Source: JANQQJ01 sp046290575 (GTDB lineage: Bacteria > Pseudomonadota > Alphaproteobacteria > SMXS01). From it: a stretch of 64,000 nucleotides of DNA. The stretch spans positions 868,001-932,000 of the forward strand of contig JBKAGX010000001.1 in NCBI GenBank assembly GCA_046290575.1, given 5' to 3'. Below, one piece after another: positions 8,442 through 17,043 of this stretch (position 1 is the first letter of the stretch; each line of letters starts with the position of its first letter). Both the position numbers and the translations under genes were made by a program. A model generated the notes under the pieces. It was not told the origin of the DNA. It did no database searches and was given only the letters and a program-made list of their open reading frames with translations.

Positions 8442-9521
8442 ATGATCGTTGGCGCACCGAAAGAAATCAAAAACCATGAATACCGCGTGGGGCTTGTGCC
8501 GGAAACGGTAAGAGAGCTGACCGCCGCGGGCCACACCGTTTTGATCGAAAGCGGTGCCGGGGACGGCATAGGTATTACCAACGATGACTACCAGGCCGCG
8601 GGTGCCGAGATCGCGGATGCGGTCGCCGAAGTGTTCGGGCGCGCCGACCTTGTAGTCAAGGTCAAGGAACCACAGCCTGTCGAATGTGAGAGGCTTCGGC
8701 CGGACCAGACCCTGTTCACCTATTTACACCTGGCCGCAGATCCCGAACTGACCAAGCAACTGGCGGCAACGGGAGCGACGGCCATAGCCTATGAGACCGT
8801 TACCGATCGTTACGGCAAGCTCCCACTGCTGCTGCCGATGAGCCAGGTAGCGGGCCGCATGTCAATTCAGGTTGGCGCCCATTTCCTGGAGAAGGAGGCG
8901 GGGGGATCAGGTGTGCTGCTGGGCGGCGTTCCGGGCGTCGAGCCCGGTAAAGTCGTGATCCTTGGCGGCGGGTCCGCAGGCGCTAGCGCCGCGCGTATTT
9001 CTCTGGGTGTGGGTGCCGATGTGACCATCATCCAGCGGTCGATGGCACGCATTCAGGAGCTGGATGAGATGTTCGGCGGGCGCGTGCGCATCGTTCATTC
9101 AACGCAGGCTGCGATTGAAAGGCTCGTGCCGATGGCGGACCTGCTGGTCGGAGCTGTTCTGGCTGCGCCGGGGGCTCAAGCGCCCAAACTGGTCGACCGT
9201 GAGCTGGTTGGCGCGATGCGGCCGGGTAGTGTGATTGTCGATATCGCGATTGATCAGGGCGGGTGTATAGAAACCAGCCGGCCCACGACCCACGACGAGC
9301 CCATCTATGTCGCCGAGGGCGTGAGCCACTATTGTGTCACCAATATGCCGGGCGGGGTCGCGCGCACATCGACCTTTGCACTGAACAATGCAACACGCCC
9401 GTTTGTTCTGGCCCTTGCCAACAGAGGCGTCCGCGCCGCCCTTGACGATGATCCCAATCTGGCGAATGGTCTGAATGTCGATCGCGGATTGGTGGTCCTT
9501 CAGGGTAATGCCGACGGGTGA
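8442..9521 (+). CDS. ald: Alanine dehydrogenase
   Basis: This enzyme interconverts L-alanine and pyruvate plus ammonia with NAD. The N-terminus MIVGAPKEIKNHEYRVGLVP is the family signature with the conserved Lys, and LPMSQVAGRMSIQ and GKVVILGGGSAGASAAR (nucleotide-binding glycine motif, about residues 170-186) are typical. A strong GAGGGGG ribosome site precedes the ATG. At 359 residues it lacks about 12 residues of the usual C-terminal end: it stops shortly after NGLNVDRG instead of continuing with the conserved VTH/AVAEA helix. In low-oxygen physiology the enzyme recycles NADH using pyruvate, which would fit its position beside an NAD(P)-linked hydrogenase. Confidence 0.93.
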   Translation: MIVGAPKEIKNHEYRVGLVPETVRELTAAGHTVLIESGAGDGIGITNDDYQAAGAEIADAVAEVFGRADLVVKVKEPQPVECERLRPDQTLFTYLHLAADPELTKQLAATGATAIAYETVTDRYGKLPLLLPMSQVAGRMSIQVGAHFLEKEAGGSGVLLGGVPGVEPGKVVILGGGSAGASAARISLGVGADVTIIQRSMARIQELDEMFGGRVRIVHSTQAAIERLVPMADLLVGAVLAAPGAQAPKLVDRELVGAMRPGSVIVDIAIDQGGCIETSRPTTHDEPIYVAEGVSHYCVTNMPGGVARTSTFALNNATRPFVLALANRGVRAALDDDPNLANGLNVDRGLVVLQGNADG

Positions 9522-9574
9522 CCCTATGGGTGGTGATCCCCTATCGGCGGCTGTGAACAGGCGATGCCCGAGGC

Positions 9575-9902
9575 GTGACCAAAGGGTACCGCACCGGCAG
9601 AACTTTGCGCTTGAAAGGACGTGGCGTAACAATTGCCAAGACTGGCGGCAAGAGTGATCAGCGCGTCCGTCATCTCACTGATGAACTCGACGTTAGTGAA
9701 GACGCGGTTCCCGTCATCCTGTCGCTGGTCGATCAACTCTTCGGGATGTGCCCGCGACCCTGGAACACGGGCCAAGGCGGTGGAGCAGCAGCCGACTGCA
9801 ACGCAGGCCCAGACCGGCTTCTGCTGCCCCGACGGCCTCTTTGACTGTACCCACAATCTTTCCCTTAATGCCTCAATGCAGTCCCTGGAGCGGCCACCAT
9901 GA
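9575..9902 (+). pseudogene. Probable frameshifted CbpM-like chaperone-modulator remnant
   Basis: The reading frame from 9575 encodes RVRHLTDELDVSEDAVPVI followed by LSLVDQLFGM, closely resembling the end of the MerR-like CbpM (DnaJ/CbpA modulator) fold, where a 'DLxVNEDAVPVVLSLLDQL' stretch precedes a helical tail. After LFGM (about 9751) that frame turns into proline/glycine-rich nonsense. A different forward frame continues with CARDPGTRAKAVEQQPTATQ, which looks like the missing CbpM tail and runs to a stop at 9902. The best reading is one gene with an indel near 9750. The N-terminal half is poorly recognisable. It converges on the hsp20 remnant, a common partner of CbpM-like genes. No database comparison could be made, so this remains tentative. 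Confidence 0.4.
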
Positions 9903-10286
9903 CGTTCTGGTGAGCGGCGGCAGCAATCTGTGACGGCTCTCAGTTCTTCGCGACCTTGATTTTTTTACCTTGGCTTCGGGCTTGCGCGGGATTGTCACGG
10001 TCAGGACGCCATCCTTGCAAGCCGCCTTGATTTTGTCCGCATCTACATCGGCGGGCAGCCGGAATGACCGCTGGAAGGAGCCATATTGCCGTTCGGATAT
10101 GCGGTAACTGTCCTTCTTCTCCTCGCGCTCATCTCTCTTTTCGCCTTTGACCGTCAGGACACCCTCGCTCAGAGCCACCTCAATGTCCTCGTCGCTAATG
10201 CCCGGCATCTCGGCAGTCATGACATAGTGACCATCGTCTTCAACCAGATCGACTGCGGGCAGCTTGATGCTGAACGGTCGATCCAT
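9873..10286 (-). CDS. Hsp20/alpha-crystallin small heat-shock protein, frameshifted tail
   Basis: Small heat-shock proteins hold unfolding proteins in the cytoplasm. The alpha-crystallin domain is clear: LPAVDLVEDDGHYVMTAEMP, then EGVLTVKGEKRDE, YGSFQRSFRLP and the end motif GVLTVTIPRKPEA. After KVKK the frame runs into an arginine-rich tail unlike the family. Adding one base to the seven-T run at 9960-9966 (A on the coding strand) would instead give KVKKIKVAKN and a stop at 9940, the usual kind of ending. Upstream of the ATG, in-frame codons read KSLIELDPFAG, also Hsp20-like, but no start codon precedes them before a stop. The gene therefore looks damaged at both ends, or affected by sequencing indels. 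Confidence 0.8.
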   Translation of the reverse strand: MDRPFSIKLPAVDLVEDDGHYVMTAEMPGISDEDIEVALSEGVLTVKGEKRDEREEKKDSYRISERQYGSFQRSFRLPADVDADKIKAACKDGVLTVTIPRKPEAKVKKSRSRRTESRHRLLPPLTRTSWWPLQGLH

Positions 10287-10382
10287 CCCGGCGAACGGGT
10301 CAAGTTCAATGAGCGACTTGCCCAGACGGGGCCGGCTCCAGTCGCATCACCGGGTCAGCTGGTTGACAAACGAACGCCTTTT

Positions 10383-11507
10383 TCAGCCGATGGCGGCCAG
10401 CATTCGCCTGAAACGGAAAAGCGCGCCGAAAAAGAACAAGGCGCCCAGGATCACAACGATCAGCAGCGACGGCCAGACAATGTCGAGCCCTGCGCCGCGA
10501 TAAAGGACCGACTGCGAAAATGAAATGAAATGGGTCGAAGGCGAGAAGCTCATGACTGTCTGCAAGGCCTCCGGCATGCTGTCGAGCGGCGTTGTGCTTC
10601 CCGAAAGCAGGATCATGATGATGAAGACGGGAATCGCCAGCAGCCCGAATTGCGGCATGGTCCGTGCCAACGTGCCAAGGAAAATTCCGAGCGATGTTAC
10701 CGAAAAAAGATAGAGCGCCGCGCCGCCCAGAAACAGGGGTACGGAACCCAGGATGCGTACGTCCAGCAGGCCTTGAACGACAAAAACCAGCGATAGGGCC
10801 GCAGCTGTCAGGATCACAATGCCCGTGGCCCAGATCTTTGCGAACATGATCTCAATCGGGGCGACCGGCATCGCAAGCAGATGTTCGATGGTGCCGTGCT
10901 CGCGCTCACGGATCAACGCAGCGCCGGTGAGTACAATGCCAAGAATGGTAATGCTGTTGATAATCTGCATGACAGCGGTGAACCAGCTTGCATTGAGGTT
11001 CGGATTGAACAAGACCCGAACGACGGTGTTTACGTCGTACTGCCGGCCCGCGCCCGCGCTCGTAAAGTCTAGGATTTCCCGCGTCATGATGCTGGCAACG
11101 TAGCGTGCGCCATTGCCCGCCTGTGTCATGGCTGTTGCATCGATATTGACCTGAATTACCGGACTGTTGCCGGACAAGACATCGGCTTCAAAGCGAGGGG
11201 GAATGTCGACAACGAACGTAAATCGGCCTGCATACATCGCAGAGTCAGTATCCCCGGCAGGGATCAGGACAGGCGTTTGAAAATATGGGGCGTGAATTGC
11301 TGATATGATCTGCCGCGACAGCAGCGAGCGGTCTTCATCGACGAACGCGATGGAGGCGTTGTTTACCTCGAAGTTCGCGCCCTTCGCAACGAGGTAAACC
11401 GCCGCAATAAAAGCATAGGCAATAAGCACCAGCATAACCGGGTCGGCACGCAGACTTTGCAGTTCCTTGAGCCCGAGCCGGAACGTATTTGCAAACATCC
11501 TGGTCAT
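10383..11507 (-). CDS. yhhJ: ABC-2 type permease (YhhJ-like)
   Basis: This is the second membrane subunit of a YhiI-RbbA-YhhJ-type exporter. It has one N-terminal membrane segment (PVMLVLIAYAFIAAVYLVA), a large periplasmic region, and five C-terminal segments with the ABC-2 family stretch GAALIREREHGTIEHLL. The start at 11507 (MTRMFANTF) was chosen since it follows the stop of the fused ATPase gene by two bases; a longer frame from 11594 lies inside that gene. Length is about 374 residues, as in the family. The substrate is unknown; related systems export drugs or envelope components. Confidence 0.9.
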   Translation of the reverse strand: MTRMFANTFRLGLKELQSLRADPVMLVLIAYAFIAAVYLVAKGANFEVNNASIAFVDEDRSLLSRQIISAIHAPYFQTPVLIPAGDTDSAMYAGRFTFVVDIPPRFEADVLSGNSPVIQVNIDATAMTQAGNGARYVASIMTREILDFTSAGAGRQYDVNTVVRVLFNPNLNASWFTAVMQIINSITILGIVLTGAALIREREHGTIEHLLAMPVAPIEIMFAKIWATGIVILTAAALSLVFVVQGLLDVRILGSVPLFLGGAALYLFSVTSLGIFLGTLARTMPQFGLLAIPVFIIMILLSGSTTPLDSMPEALQTVMSFSPSTHFISFSQSVLYRGAGLDIVWPSLLIVVILGALFFFGALFRFRRMLAAIG

Positions 11508-11509
11508 TG

Positions 11510-14251
11510 TCAGGCTTCCTGTTTGCGCAGGAAAAGAAGCGCGAGCCCAAGGAACAAGGCAGCGAACCCTGCCAGGATCAGGTGATTTGGCCACAGTTCC
11601 ATCAGGCCGAGACCTTTGGTGAAGGTGCCGACGCTGATTTGCTGAAAGTAGTTGGCCGGAAAGAAGACAGCCATCGCATATGGCACGCCCTCCAGCGTCG
11701 ATACGGGCTGAAACAGTCCGGAGAAATTGATTGAGGAAACGATCGACAGAATTGATGTTGCAAAGATCGCAGCAATCTGTGTGCGTACGAAAGATGAAAT
11801 CAGAAGGCCGAAACCGGTTGTTGCAGCCAGATAGGCAAGGGCTCCGGCGGCAAGGGCCGCACCACTGCCTTTGACCGGTACCTGAAACAGCGTTGTCGCC
11901 AGAAGGACCAAGGTAACAAAGCTAAACAGGGAGATCGCGACATAGGGCGCCTGTTTCCCCAACAGGAATTCCAGCCTGGTGACCGGCGTCGCATAGAGAT
12001 TGGTGATAGAACCGAGTTCCTTTTCTCTCACCACGCCGACCGCCGTCATCATGGCGGGAATCATGATCATCAGCAGCATGATCGTCCCCGGCACCATGGC
12101 GTGGACGCTTGTAAAGGCCTGATTGTAGCGAAACCGGGGTTCGATCCGGAACGGCTGGCGGTTCTGATCAGGCGCGGTCTGATAAGCCGCGAGACCGGAT
12201 AAATAGGTGTCAATCACGCCCATGGCATAGCCGCAGGCAGTCTCGGCGCGGAACGGCAAAGCCCCGTCCAGCCAGATGCCGATCTCAGGCGTACGGCCCC
12301 GCGTGAGATCCCTGCCGAAACCGGCGGGTACTTCGATCGCCAGCAGAAGCTCGCCGGTGCTGAGCCGCCGCCCAATATCATCCGGGTCGACCAGGTCTGC
12401 ACGTGCCTTGAAATAGCGTGAGCTTTCGAAACTGGCGATTAACTCGCGGCTTGCCGGCGTGCGGTCGCCGTCCAGCGCGGCAAATTTCAAGTCGTCGACG
12501 TCGAACGAGATCCCGTAGCTGAACGCGATCATCAGAATGACCGGGCCGAGCAGCGCAAACGCCAGCCGAATGCGGTCGCGCAGGACCTCGATCATTTCCC
12601 GGCGCCCATAGGCCCAAAGGCGGTTGATATCGAACATGCGCGCCGGGCGATGTGCTTGCGTAGCGACGGGGGCGGTTTCTGACGACGCTTCCTGATCCTG
12701 CCCGGTCAGCGGATTACCTGTCAGATCTTGAAGATACGCAATGAACGCGTCCTCAAGTGAGGCGACACCGCGCGCCTGGGCCAGCTCCGCTGGCGGTCCG
12801 ACCGCCAGCACCTTGCCTTCATGCATCAGTGAAACGCGGTCACAACGCGCTGCTTCGTTCATGAAATGGGTGGAGATGAAAATCGTGACACCTTCGTCGC
12901 GCGACAGCTCTATCAGGAAGCGCCAGAATCTGTCGCGCGCGACGGGGTCGACGCCGGAGGTCGGTTCATCAAGTATAAGCAGTTCGGGCTGGTGGATGAC
13001 GGCGATTGCAAGCGATAACCTTTGCCGAATGCCAAGCGGCAGGTCCCCGGGAAGATCTTCGCTTACCGCGATCAGGTCGAAGCGGGAGGCGACCTCTTCG
13101 ATCCGGCGCCTCCGTTCTAATGCAGGAACCCGGAACAGGCGCGCATGCAAATCCAGATTCTGACGCACCGACAACTCACCATAAAGCGAGAAGGCTTGAG
13201 ACATGTAGCCGACCCTTCGGCGAGTTCTCAGGTCAGACGTATCTACCGGGCTGTCAAACAGCCGTGCTTCCCCGTCTGTGGGCGCGAGCAACCCGGTTAA
13301 CATCTTCATGGTTGTGGTTTTGCCGCAGCCGTTGGAGCCGACAAAACCAAAGATTTCACCGCGGGCAATGGTGAAGTTCACCTTGTTAACGGCCGTAAAA
13401 TCGCCAAACCGACGGGTCAGATTGACGGCCTCAATCGTGGGGGTGTGCTCGGCTGTCGGTTGCGGCGGCACGGTCAATTGGCCCCCGGTTCCCTGTTGCG
13501 CCGAGGGCAACAAGGCGGTGAACGCTGCGTCTAGGGTCTGGGTGCCCGTCCGTTCTCTCAGGGCATCAGGCGTATCGATGGCCAGGATGCGGCCCGCATC
13601 CATGGCTATGAGTCGCTCGAAGTCGTCTGCTTCCTCCATATATGCGGTTGCGACCATGACGCTCATGTGAGGCCGGCGCTTCCTGATGCGCGCGATCAAC
13701 GCCCAGAACTGTTGCCGCGACAGGGGGTCGACCCCGGTTGTCGGCTCATCCAAGATCAGGATGTCCGGGTCATGGATAAGGGCAGCACAAAGTCCAAGCT
13801 TCTGCTTCATGCCGCCGGACAGCTTTGCCATCTCCCGATCCCGAAACGGGGCGAGGCCCGTCGCCTCCAGCAATCTGTTGATCCGTGTTTCTCGTTCACC
13901 GGCCGGCGTGCCGAAGAGCCGCGCAAAGAAATCCAGATTCTCCCGTACCGAGAGACTGGGGTAGAGATTTTGACCCAACCCCTGCGGCATGTAGGCGATG
14001 CGCGCGCAGATCGAGCGGCGCATGCGCGCCTGGGTCAGATCGCCACCCAGTACGACGATCTGGCCCTGCTGGCAGCGTCTGACGCCTGCGATCAGGGCCA
14101 GCAAAGTCGACTTGCCCACGCCATCGGGACCGATAACACCAACCAACTCGCCAGCCTCGACCTGCAGACTAACGGACTCAAGCGCGATCCGCTCGCCATA
14201 GCGATGCGCGACGTCAACCAGTTGGACGGTGGACGGATCGCCAGTCGTCAA
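11510..14251 (-). CDS. rbbA: Fused ABC ATPase-ATPase-permease (RbbA/YhiH-like)
   Basis: Two complete nucleotide-binding domains are followed by an ABC-2 permease in one chain. The first has Walker A GPDGVGKST, signature LSGGMKQKL and Walker B ILILDEPTTG; the second has GSNGCGKTT, a degenerate signature LPLGIRQRL and LLILDEPTSG. The membrane part starts near INRLWAYGRREMIEVLRDRIRL and contains REKELGSITNLYATPV. This is the RbbA/YhiH architecture, linked in E. coli to ribosome-bound ATPase activity but here more likely an exporter, given its operon with HlyD-type and YhhJ-type genes. A TTG at 14251, overlapping the upstream stop as TTGA, is the likely start; the first ATG, at 14326, would overlap the neighbour by 79 bp. 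Confidence 0.9.
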   Translation of the reverse strand: MTTGDPSTVQLVDVAHRYGERIALESVSLQVEAGELVGVIGPDGVGKSTLLALIAGVRRCQQGQIVVLGGDLTQARMRRSICARIAYMPQGLGQNLYPSLSVRENLDFFARLFGTPAGERETRINRLLEATGLAPFRDREMAKLSGGMKQKLGLCAALIHDPDILILDEPTTGVDPLSRQQFWALIARIRKRRPHMSVMVATAYMEEADDFERLIAMDAGRILAIDTPDALRERTGTQTLDAAFTALLPSAQQGTGGQLTVPPQPTAEHTPTIEAVNLTRRFGDFTAVNKVNFTIARGEIFGFVGSNGCGKTTTMKMLTGLLAPTDGEARLFDSPVDTSDLRTRRRVGYMSQAFSLYGELSVRQNLDLHARLFRVPALERRRRIEEVASRFDLIAVSEDLPGDLPLGIRQRLSLAIAVIHQPELLILDEPTSGVDPVARDRFWRFLIELSRDEGVTIFISTHFMNEAARCDRVSLMHEGKVLAVGPPAELAQARGVASLEDAFIAYLQDLTGNPLTGQDQEASSETAPVATQAHRPARMFDINRLWAYGRREMIEVLRDRIRLAFALLGPVILMIAFSYGISFDVDDLKFAALDGDRTPASRELIASFESSRYFKARADLVDPDDIGRRLSTGELLLAIEVPAGFGRDLTRGRTPEIGIWLDGALPFRAETACGYAMGVIDTYLSGLAAYQTAPDQNRQPFRIEPRFRYNQAFTSVHAMVPGTIMLLMIMIPAMMTAVGVVREKELGSITNLYATPVTRLEFLLGKQAPYVAISLFSFVTLVLLATTLFQVPVKGSGAALAAGALAYLAATTGFGLLISSFVRTQIAAIFATSILSIVSSINFSGLFQPVSTLEGVPYAMAVFFPANYFQQISVGTFTKGLGLMELWPNHLILAGFAALFLGLALLFLRKQEA

Positions 14252-15222
14252 TGAAGGTTGTCGGGCCAAGGCTGATCCTGCTCCAGAAGGATGTAGCCGA
14301 GCCCGGTCATCCCCGGTTTGAGCCACGGTTCACGCGCCTCCGGCGCAATCGACAGCTTTGCCCGAAACGTCATCTTCTGGCGTTCTTCGGCGGTTTCAAC
14401 TTCCTTAGGCGTGAATTGCGCTTCCGGCGAAATGAAGGAAATCGTGGCTGCCAGCGGTCTCTCGGGGAATGCGTCCAGCAAGACACGCGCGGGATCGCCA
14501 TGCGCAACGCGCCCGGCGATCTCAGCGGGCAAATAGACGGTCATGTAGAAATCGCTGAAATCGATAATCGTCACCACCCGTCCCCCGACGGCCAGAACTT
14601 CGCCCGGTTCTGCCAGGCGGTAGAGGACCTGACCGTCGACAGGCGAGCGCAGGGTACTGTCCTCGATGTCTGTTTGGATTTGCGCCATAACGGCTTCTGC
14701 TGCAGCTATCGCCGCTTTTCCCTGGGTGACATCTGCCTCGGCGGCTCGGCATGCAGCTTGGGCGGTCTGCACGCCCGTGCGCCGTTGGTCAACCAGTTCA
14801 TCGGACACATGGCCGCGCTCGGAAAGTTTCTGAGCCCGATCCAGCTCCTTCTCGGCAAGCGCGCACTGGCTGTCGCGCTGATCGACCACCGATACGGCAT
14901 GTACCACCGCAGCCTTGGCGCGCGCCAGTTGAGCCTGCGCCTCCTGGCGCCGGGCCTCCAGCGTCGCTGTGTCGAGCCGGGCAACCAGACCGCCCTTGGC
15001 GACGATATCGCCCTCGCGCACAACGACTTCCTCGACACGTCCGCCCAGCTTTGTCGCAACGTTGACCTCAACGGCTTCAATGCGGCCATTGGTCGCAAAA
15101 ACTCCGTCATCGGGCTCCCCGCGAAATGCGAGCCACCAGACGGCGGCAACGGCAGCCGTGAGGATCACGGACGCCAGAAGCCAGATTCCAACCCTGGTTT
15201 TATGCGGTGAGTTTCCGGACAA
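14248..15222 (-). CDS. yhiI: HlyD/EmrA-type periplasmic adaptor (YhiI-like)
   Basis: This membrane-fusion subunit bridges the ABC exporter to the outer membrane. A single N-terminal transmembrane segment (VGIWLLASVILTAAVAAVWWLAF) is followed by a biotinyl-lipoyl half-domain (GRIEAVEVNVATKLGGRVEEV), a long coiled-coil hairpin rich in Ala/Gln/Glu, and the second lipoyl half (STLRSPVDGQVLYRLAEPGEV). The start is uncertain: no ATG occurs near the membrane segment, and I chose a TTG at 15222; the frame stays open to an ATG at 15393, but that extension has no family-like sequence and overlaps the opposite gene. It is the first gene of the three-gene exporter operon. Confidence 0.88.
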   Translation of the reverse strand: MSGNSPHKTRVGIWLLASVILTAAVAAVWWLAFRGEPDDGVFATNGRIEAVEVNVATKLGGRVEEVVVREGDIVAKGGLVARLDTATLEARRQEAQAQLARAKAAVVHAVSVVDQRDSQCALAEKELDRAQKLSERGHVSDELVDQRRTGVQTAQAACRAAEADVTQGKAAIAAAEAVMAQIQTDIEDSTLRSPVDGQVLYRLAEPGEVLAVGGRVVTIIDFSDFYMTVYLPAEIAGRVAHGDPARVLLDAFPERPLAATISFISPEAQFTPKEVETAEERQKMTFRAKLSIAPEAREPWLKPGMTGLGYILLEQDQPWPDNLH

Positions 15223-15298
15223 AGGCGTTCTCGTGAATTCTGATCTAGCGAACCAGCGGACTGACAGAGTGATGATATCGCGGCACGGGTTTGCGAAT

Positions 15299-15312
15299 TT
15301 GACTTCGCGCAA
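15299..15312 (-). promoter_or_regulatory. Weak FNR-like dyad upstream of the exporter operon
   Basis: On the minus strand TTGCG-N4-GTCAA resembles a Crp/FNR-family site, with one good and one poor half. A TATCAT -10-like hexamer lies at 15277-15272 on the same strand, within a base of class II spacing. This is much weaker than the site at 27289. Confidence 0.25.
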
Positions 15313-15313
15313 G

Positions 15314-16816
15314 ATGACAAGGGAGGTGCGGAGGCAAACTTTGGAGAGCGATCCGCACGTTTTGAAGGAAAGGCATGGAAATCCCTGGACCAACTACTTC
15401 CAAGCAGGGGGTGAAGACCTGGCCCCGCCAGCAGCTATGCGTTTCAGTTTTCTAAGAACATTAGGATACTTCGCTGGCGGCCTCTGGACAGCGTGGGGCG
15501 GACGCAAGCGGATCGAAGCCAGGCAGCTCCGCAATCTGCGGCGTCTCGTGGAAAAGGCGCGCTGCAACTCCCCCTTGTTCCGCAGGCTCTACGCAGACTT
15601 GGGACCATCAAACGAGGTCAAACTGTGCGAATTACCGGTGACCCGCAAACCCGATCTTATGAGAGAGTTTGACGACTGGCTGACGATCCGTTCACTTCCC
15701 CTCAACAAGGCCCGCGATCATCTTGCGGACCTCGGGAAGATCGGCGTGCCCATCGGCGATGTTGCCGTCTTCCGGACCTCCGGGACATCGGGGGAACCGG
15801 CTGTCGTCGTCTTGCCCTCATCCTTCCTTGAGTATTCGTTTGGAATTTCCATGGCGCGCTTCGAACGGTATCACCGGAAGTTCATCCGCCAGATGCGTAA
15901 ATGCGGCACAAGGGTGACGGTCACCGGTGGCAACGGTCATTTTGCCGGCGTCGGTTTCAACAGATTAGTGAGGCGTCTGCAGCCGAGGTTGGCGAGGGGA
16001 CTGGCCTTCATCGAGGCCGCGCAGCCGATCGACCGGCTCGTTGAGAAACTCAACGCGATTCCGAAAGTCTCTTGCGTCGTGACCTATCCCAGCCTGCTGA
16101 CGATCCTTGCCAAAGAAAAGGAGGCCGGTCGACTGAAAATCGAGCCGATCATCTTCAATACAGGGGGCGAAACCCTCACTGAGGATCTTCGCGAGCGGGT
16201 TCGCCGGGCTTTCCCCGCGCTGAAATACGGTATTCTCGACACCTATGGCTGCACAGAGTGCTTGGTAATGTCGTTCGTGTGCAGCCACGGGCGGAAGCAT
16301 GTGCACGAAGATTGGGTTATCCTTGAAGCAGTCGACGAAGCGATGCGGCCCGTTCCCGACGGCACGCTGTCGGCGACAGTGCTGCTAACGGTGCTGGCGA
16401 ACGACGTTCAGCCCTTTATCCGATATGACCTCGGGGACTGCGTTCGTTTCCATACCGACCCCTGTCCCTGTGGATCGCCGTTCCGCAGCTTTCAGGTGGA
16501 AGGGCGCGACGCGACGCTCGTTCGCGTGGGCGGAGTAACATTGTCGCCGCTTGTGTTCGATCTCGAGCATGGGCAGGCACGGCGCGTCCAGCTGGTCCAA
16601 ACCAGCGAACGAGAGTTCGAGGTGCGAATGGAATCGGTCGATGGGACCGCGGCAGAGGGTGTCCTTCATGAAATCGTTCAGTCGGTGCAGCGAGTGTTTC
16701 GCGACAACGGCCTGAAGGACGTCGCAGTGCGAGGAAGCCAGGCGCCGCCTCAATTCACCGCGAGCGGCAAGTTCCATGAAGTATTGCCGTTGCGAGGCAC
16801 CAACGCGCAGAAATGA
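15314..16816 (+). CDS. PaaK-like adenylate-forming enzyme (phenylacetate-CoA ligase family)
   Basis: The protein belongs to the PaaK/coenzyme F390 synthetase branch of AMP-forming ligases. It has the P-loop-like FRTSGTSGEPAVVV, the acceptor region IIFNTGGETLTEDLRERV, the YGCTECLVMSF aromatic/Glu motif and the late FIRYDLGDCVRF followed by a cysteine pair CPCGSPF as in PaaK. The natural acid substrate cannot be inferred; many such stand-alone proteins are misnamed. The start is uncertain: 15314 is the first reasonable ATG outside the divergent gene, while 15437 (MRFSFLRTLGYF) would begin at a more family-like point. It stands alone on the plus strand, divergent from the exporter operon. Confidence 0.85.
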   Translation: MTREVRRQTLESDPHVLKERHGNPWTNYFQAGGEDLAPPAAMRFSFLRTLGYFAGGLWTAWGGRKRIEARQLRNLRRLVEKARCNSPLFRRLYADLGPSNEVKLCELPVTRKPDLMREFDDWLTIRSLPLNKARDHLADLGKIGVPIGDVAVFRTSGTSGEPAVVVLPSSFLEYSFGISMARFERYHRKFIRQMRKCGTRVTVTGGNGHFAGVGFNRLVRRLQPRLARGLAFIEAAQPIDRLVEKLNAIPKVSCVVTYPSLLTILAKEKEAGRLKIEPIIFNTGGETLTEDLRERVRRAFPALKYGILDTYGCTECLVMSFVCSHGRKHVHEDWVILEAVDEAMRPVPDGTLSATVLLTVLANDVQPFIRYDLGDCVRFHTDPCPCGSPFRSFQVEGRDATLVRVGGVTLSPLVFDLEHGQARRVQLVQTSEREFEVRMESVDGTAAEGVLHEIVQSVQRVFRDNGLKDVAVRGSQAPPQFTASGKFHEVLPLRGTNAQK

Positions 16817-17043
16817 TGCTATTGGCTATTCATCAGTTGGTTTTCAGGTGAGCAGGTTAGTGTTTCCCAACTCCGCTATCCGCGGGAACAACCCGGGCTT
16901 TGCTCAGCCGTCTCGCAGCAACAATTTGACCAGTACACTAACCTCACTGGTGGCAGATCAGATAAAGGGGCCGTCAGATACCTATGCATTAGGGACCTGA
17001 GGCGCGATCCAAAACGCAGAACAAAGTTCAAGATGGAGCATGC
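16817..17043. other. Intergenic region with a long-spaced inverted repeat
   Basis: No gene is seen here. GGTTAGTG at 16855-16862 is matched by CACTAACC at 16936-16943, 73 bases apart; the meaning is unclear. No convincing promoter was found for the gene at 17044. Confidence 0.2.
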
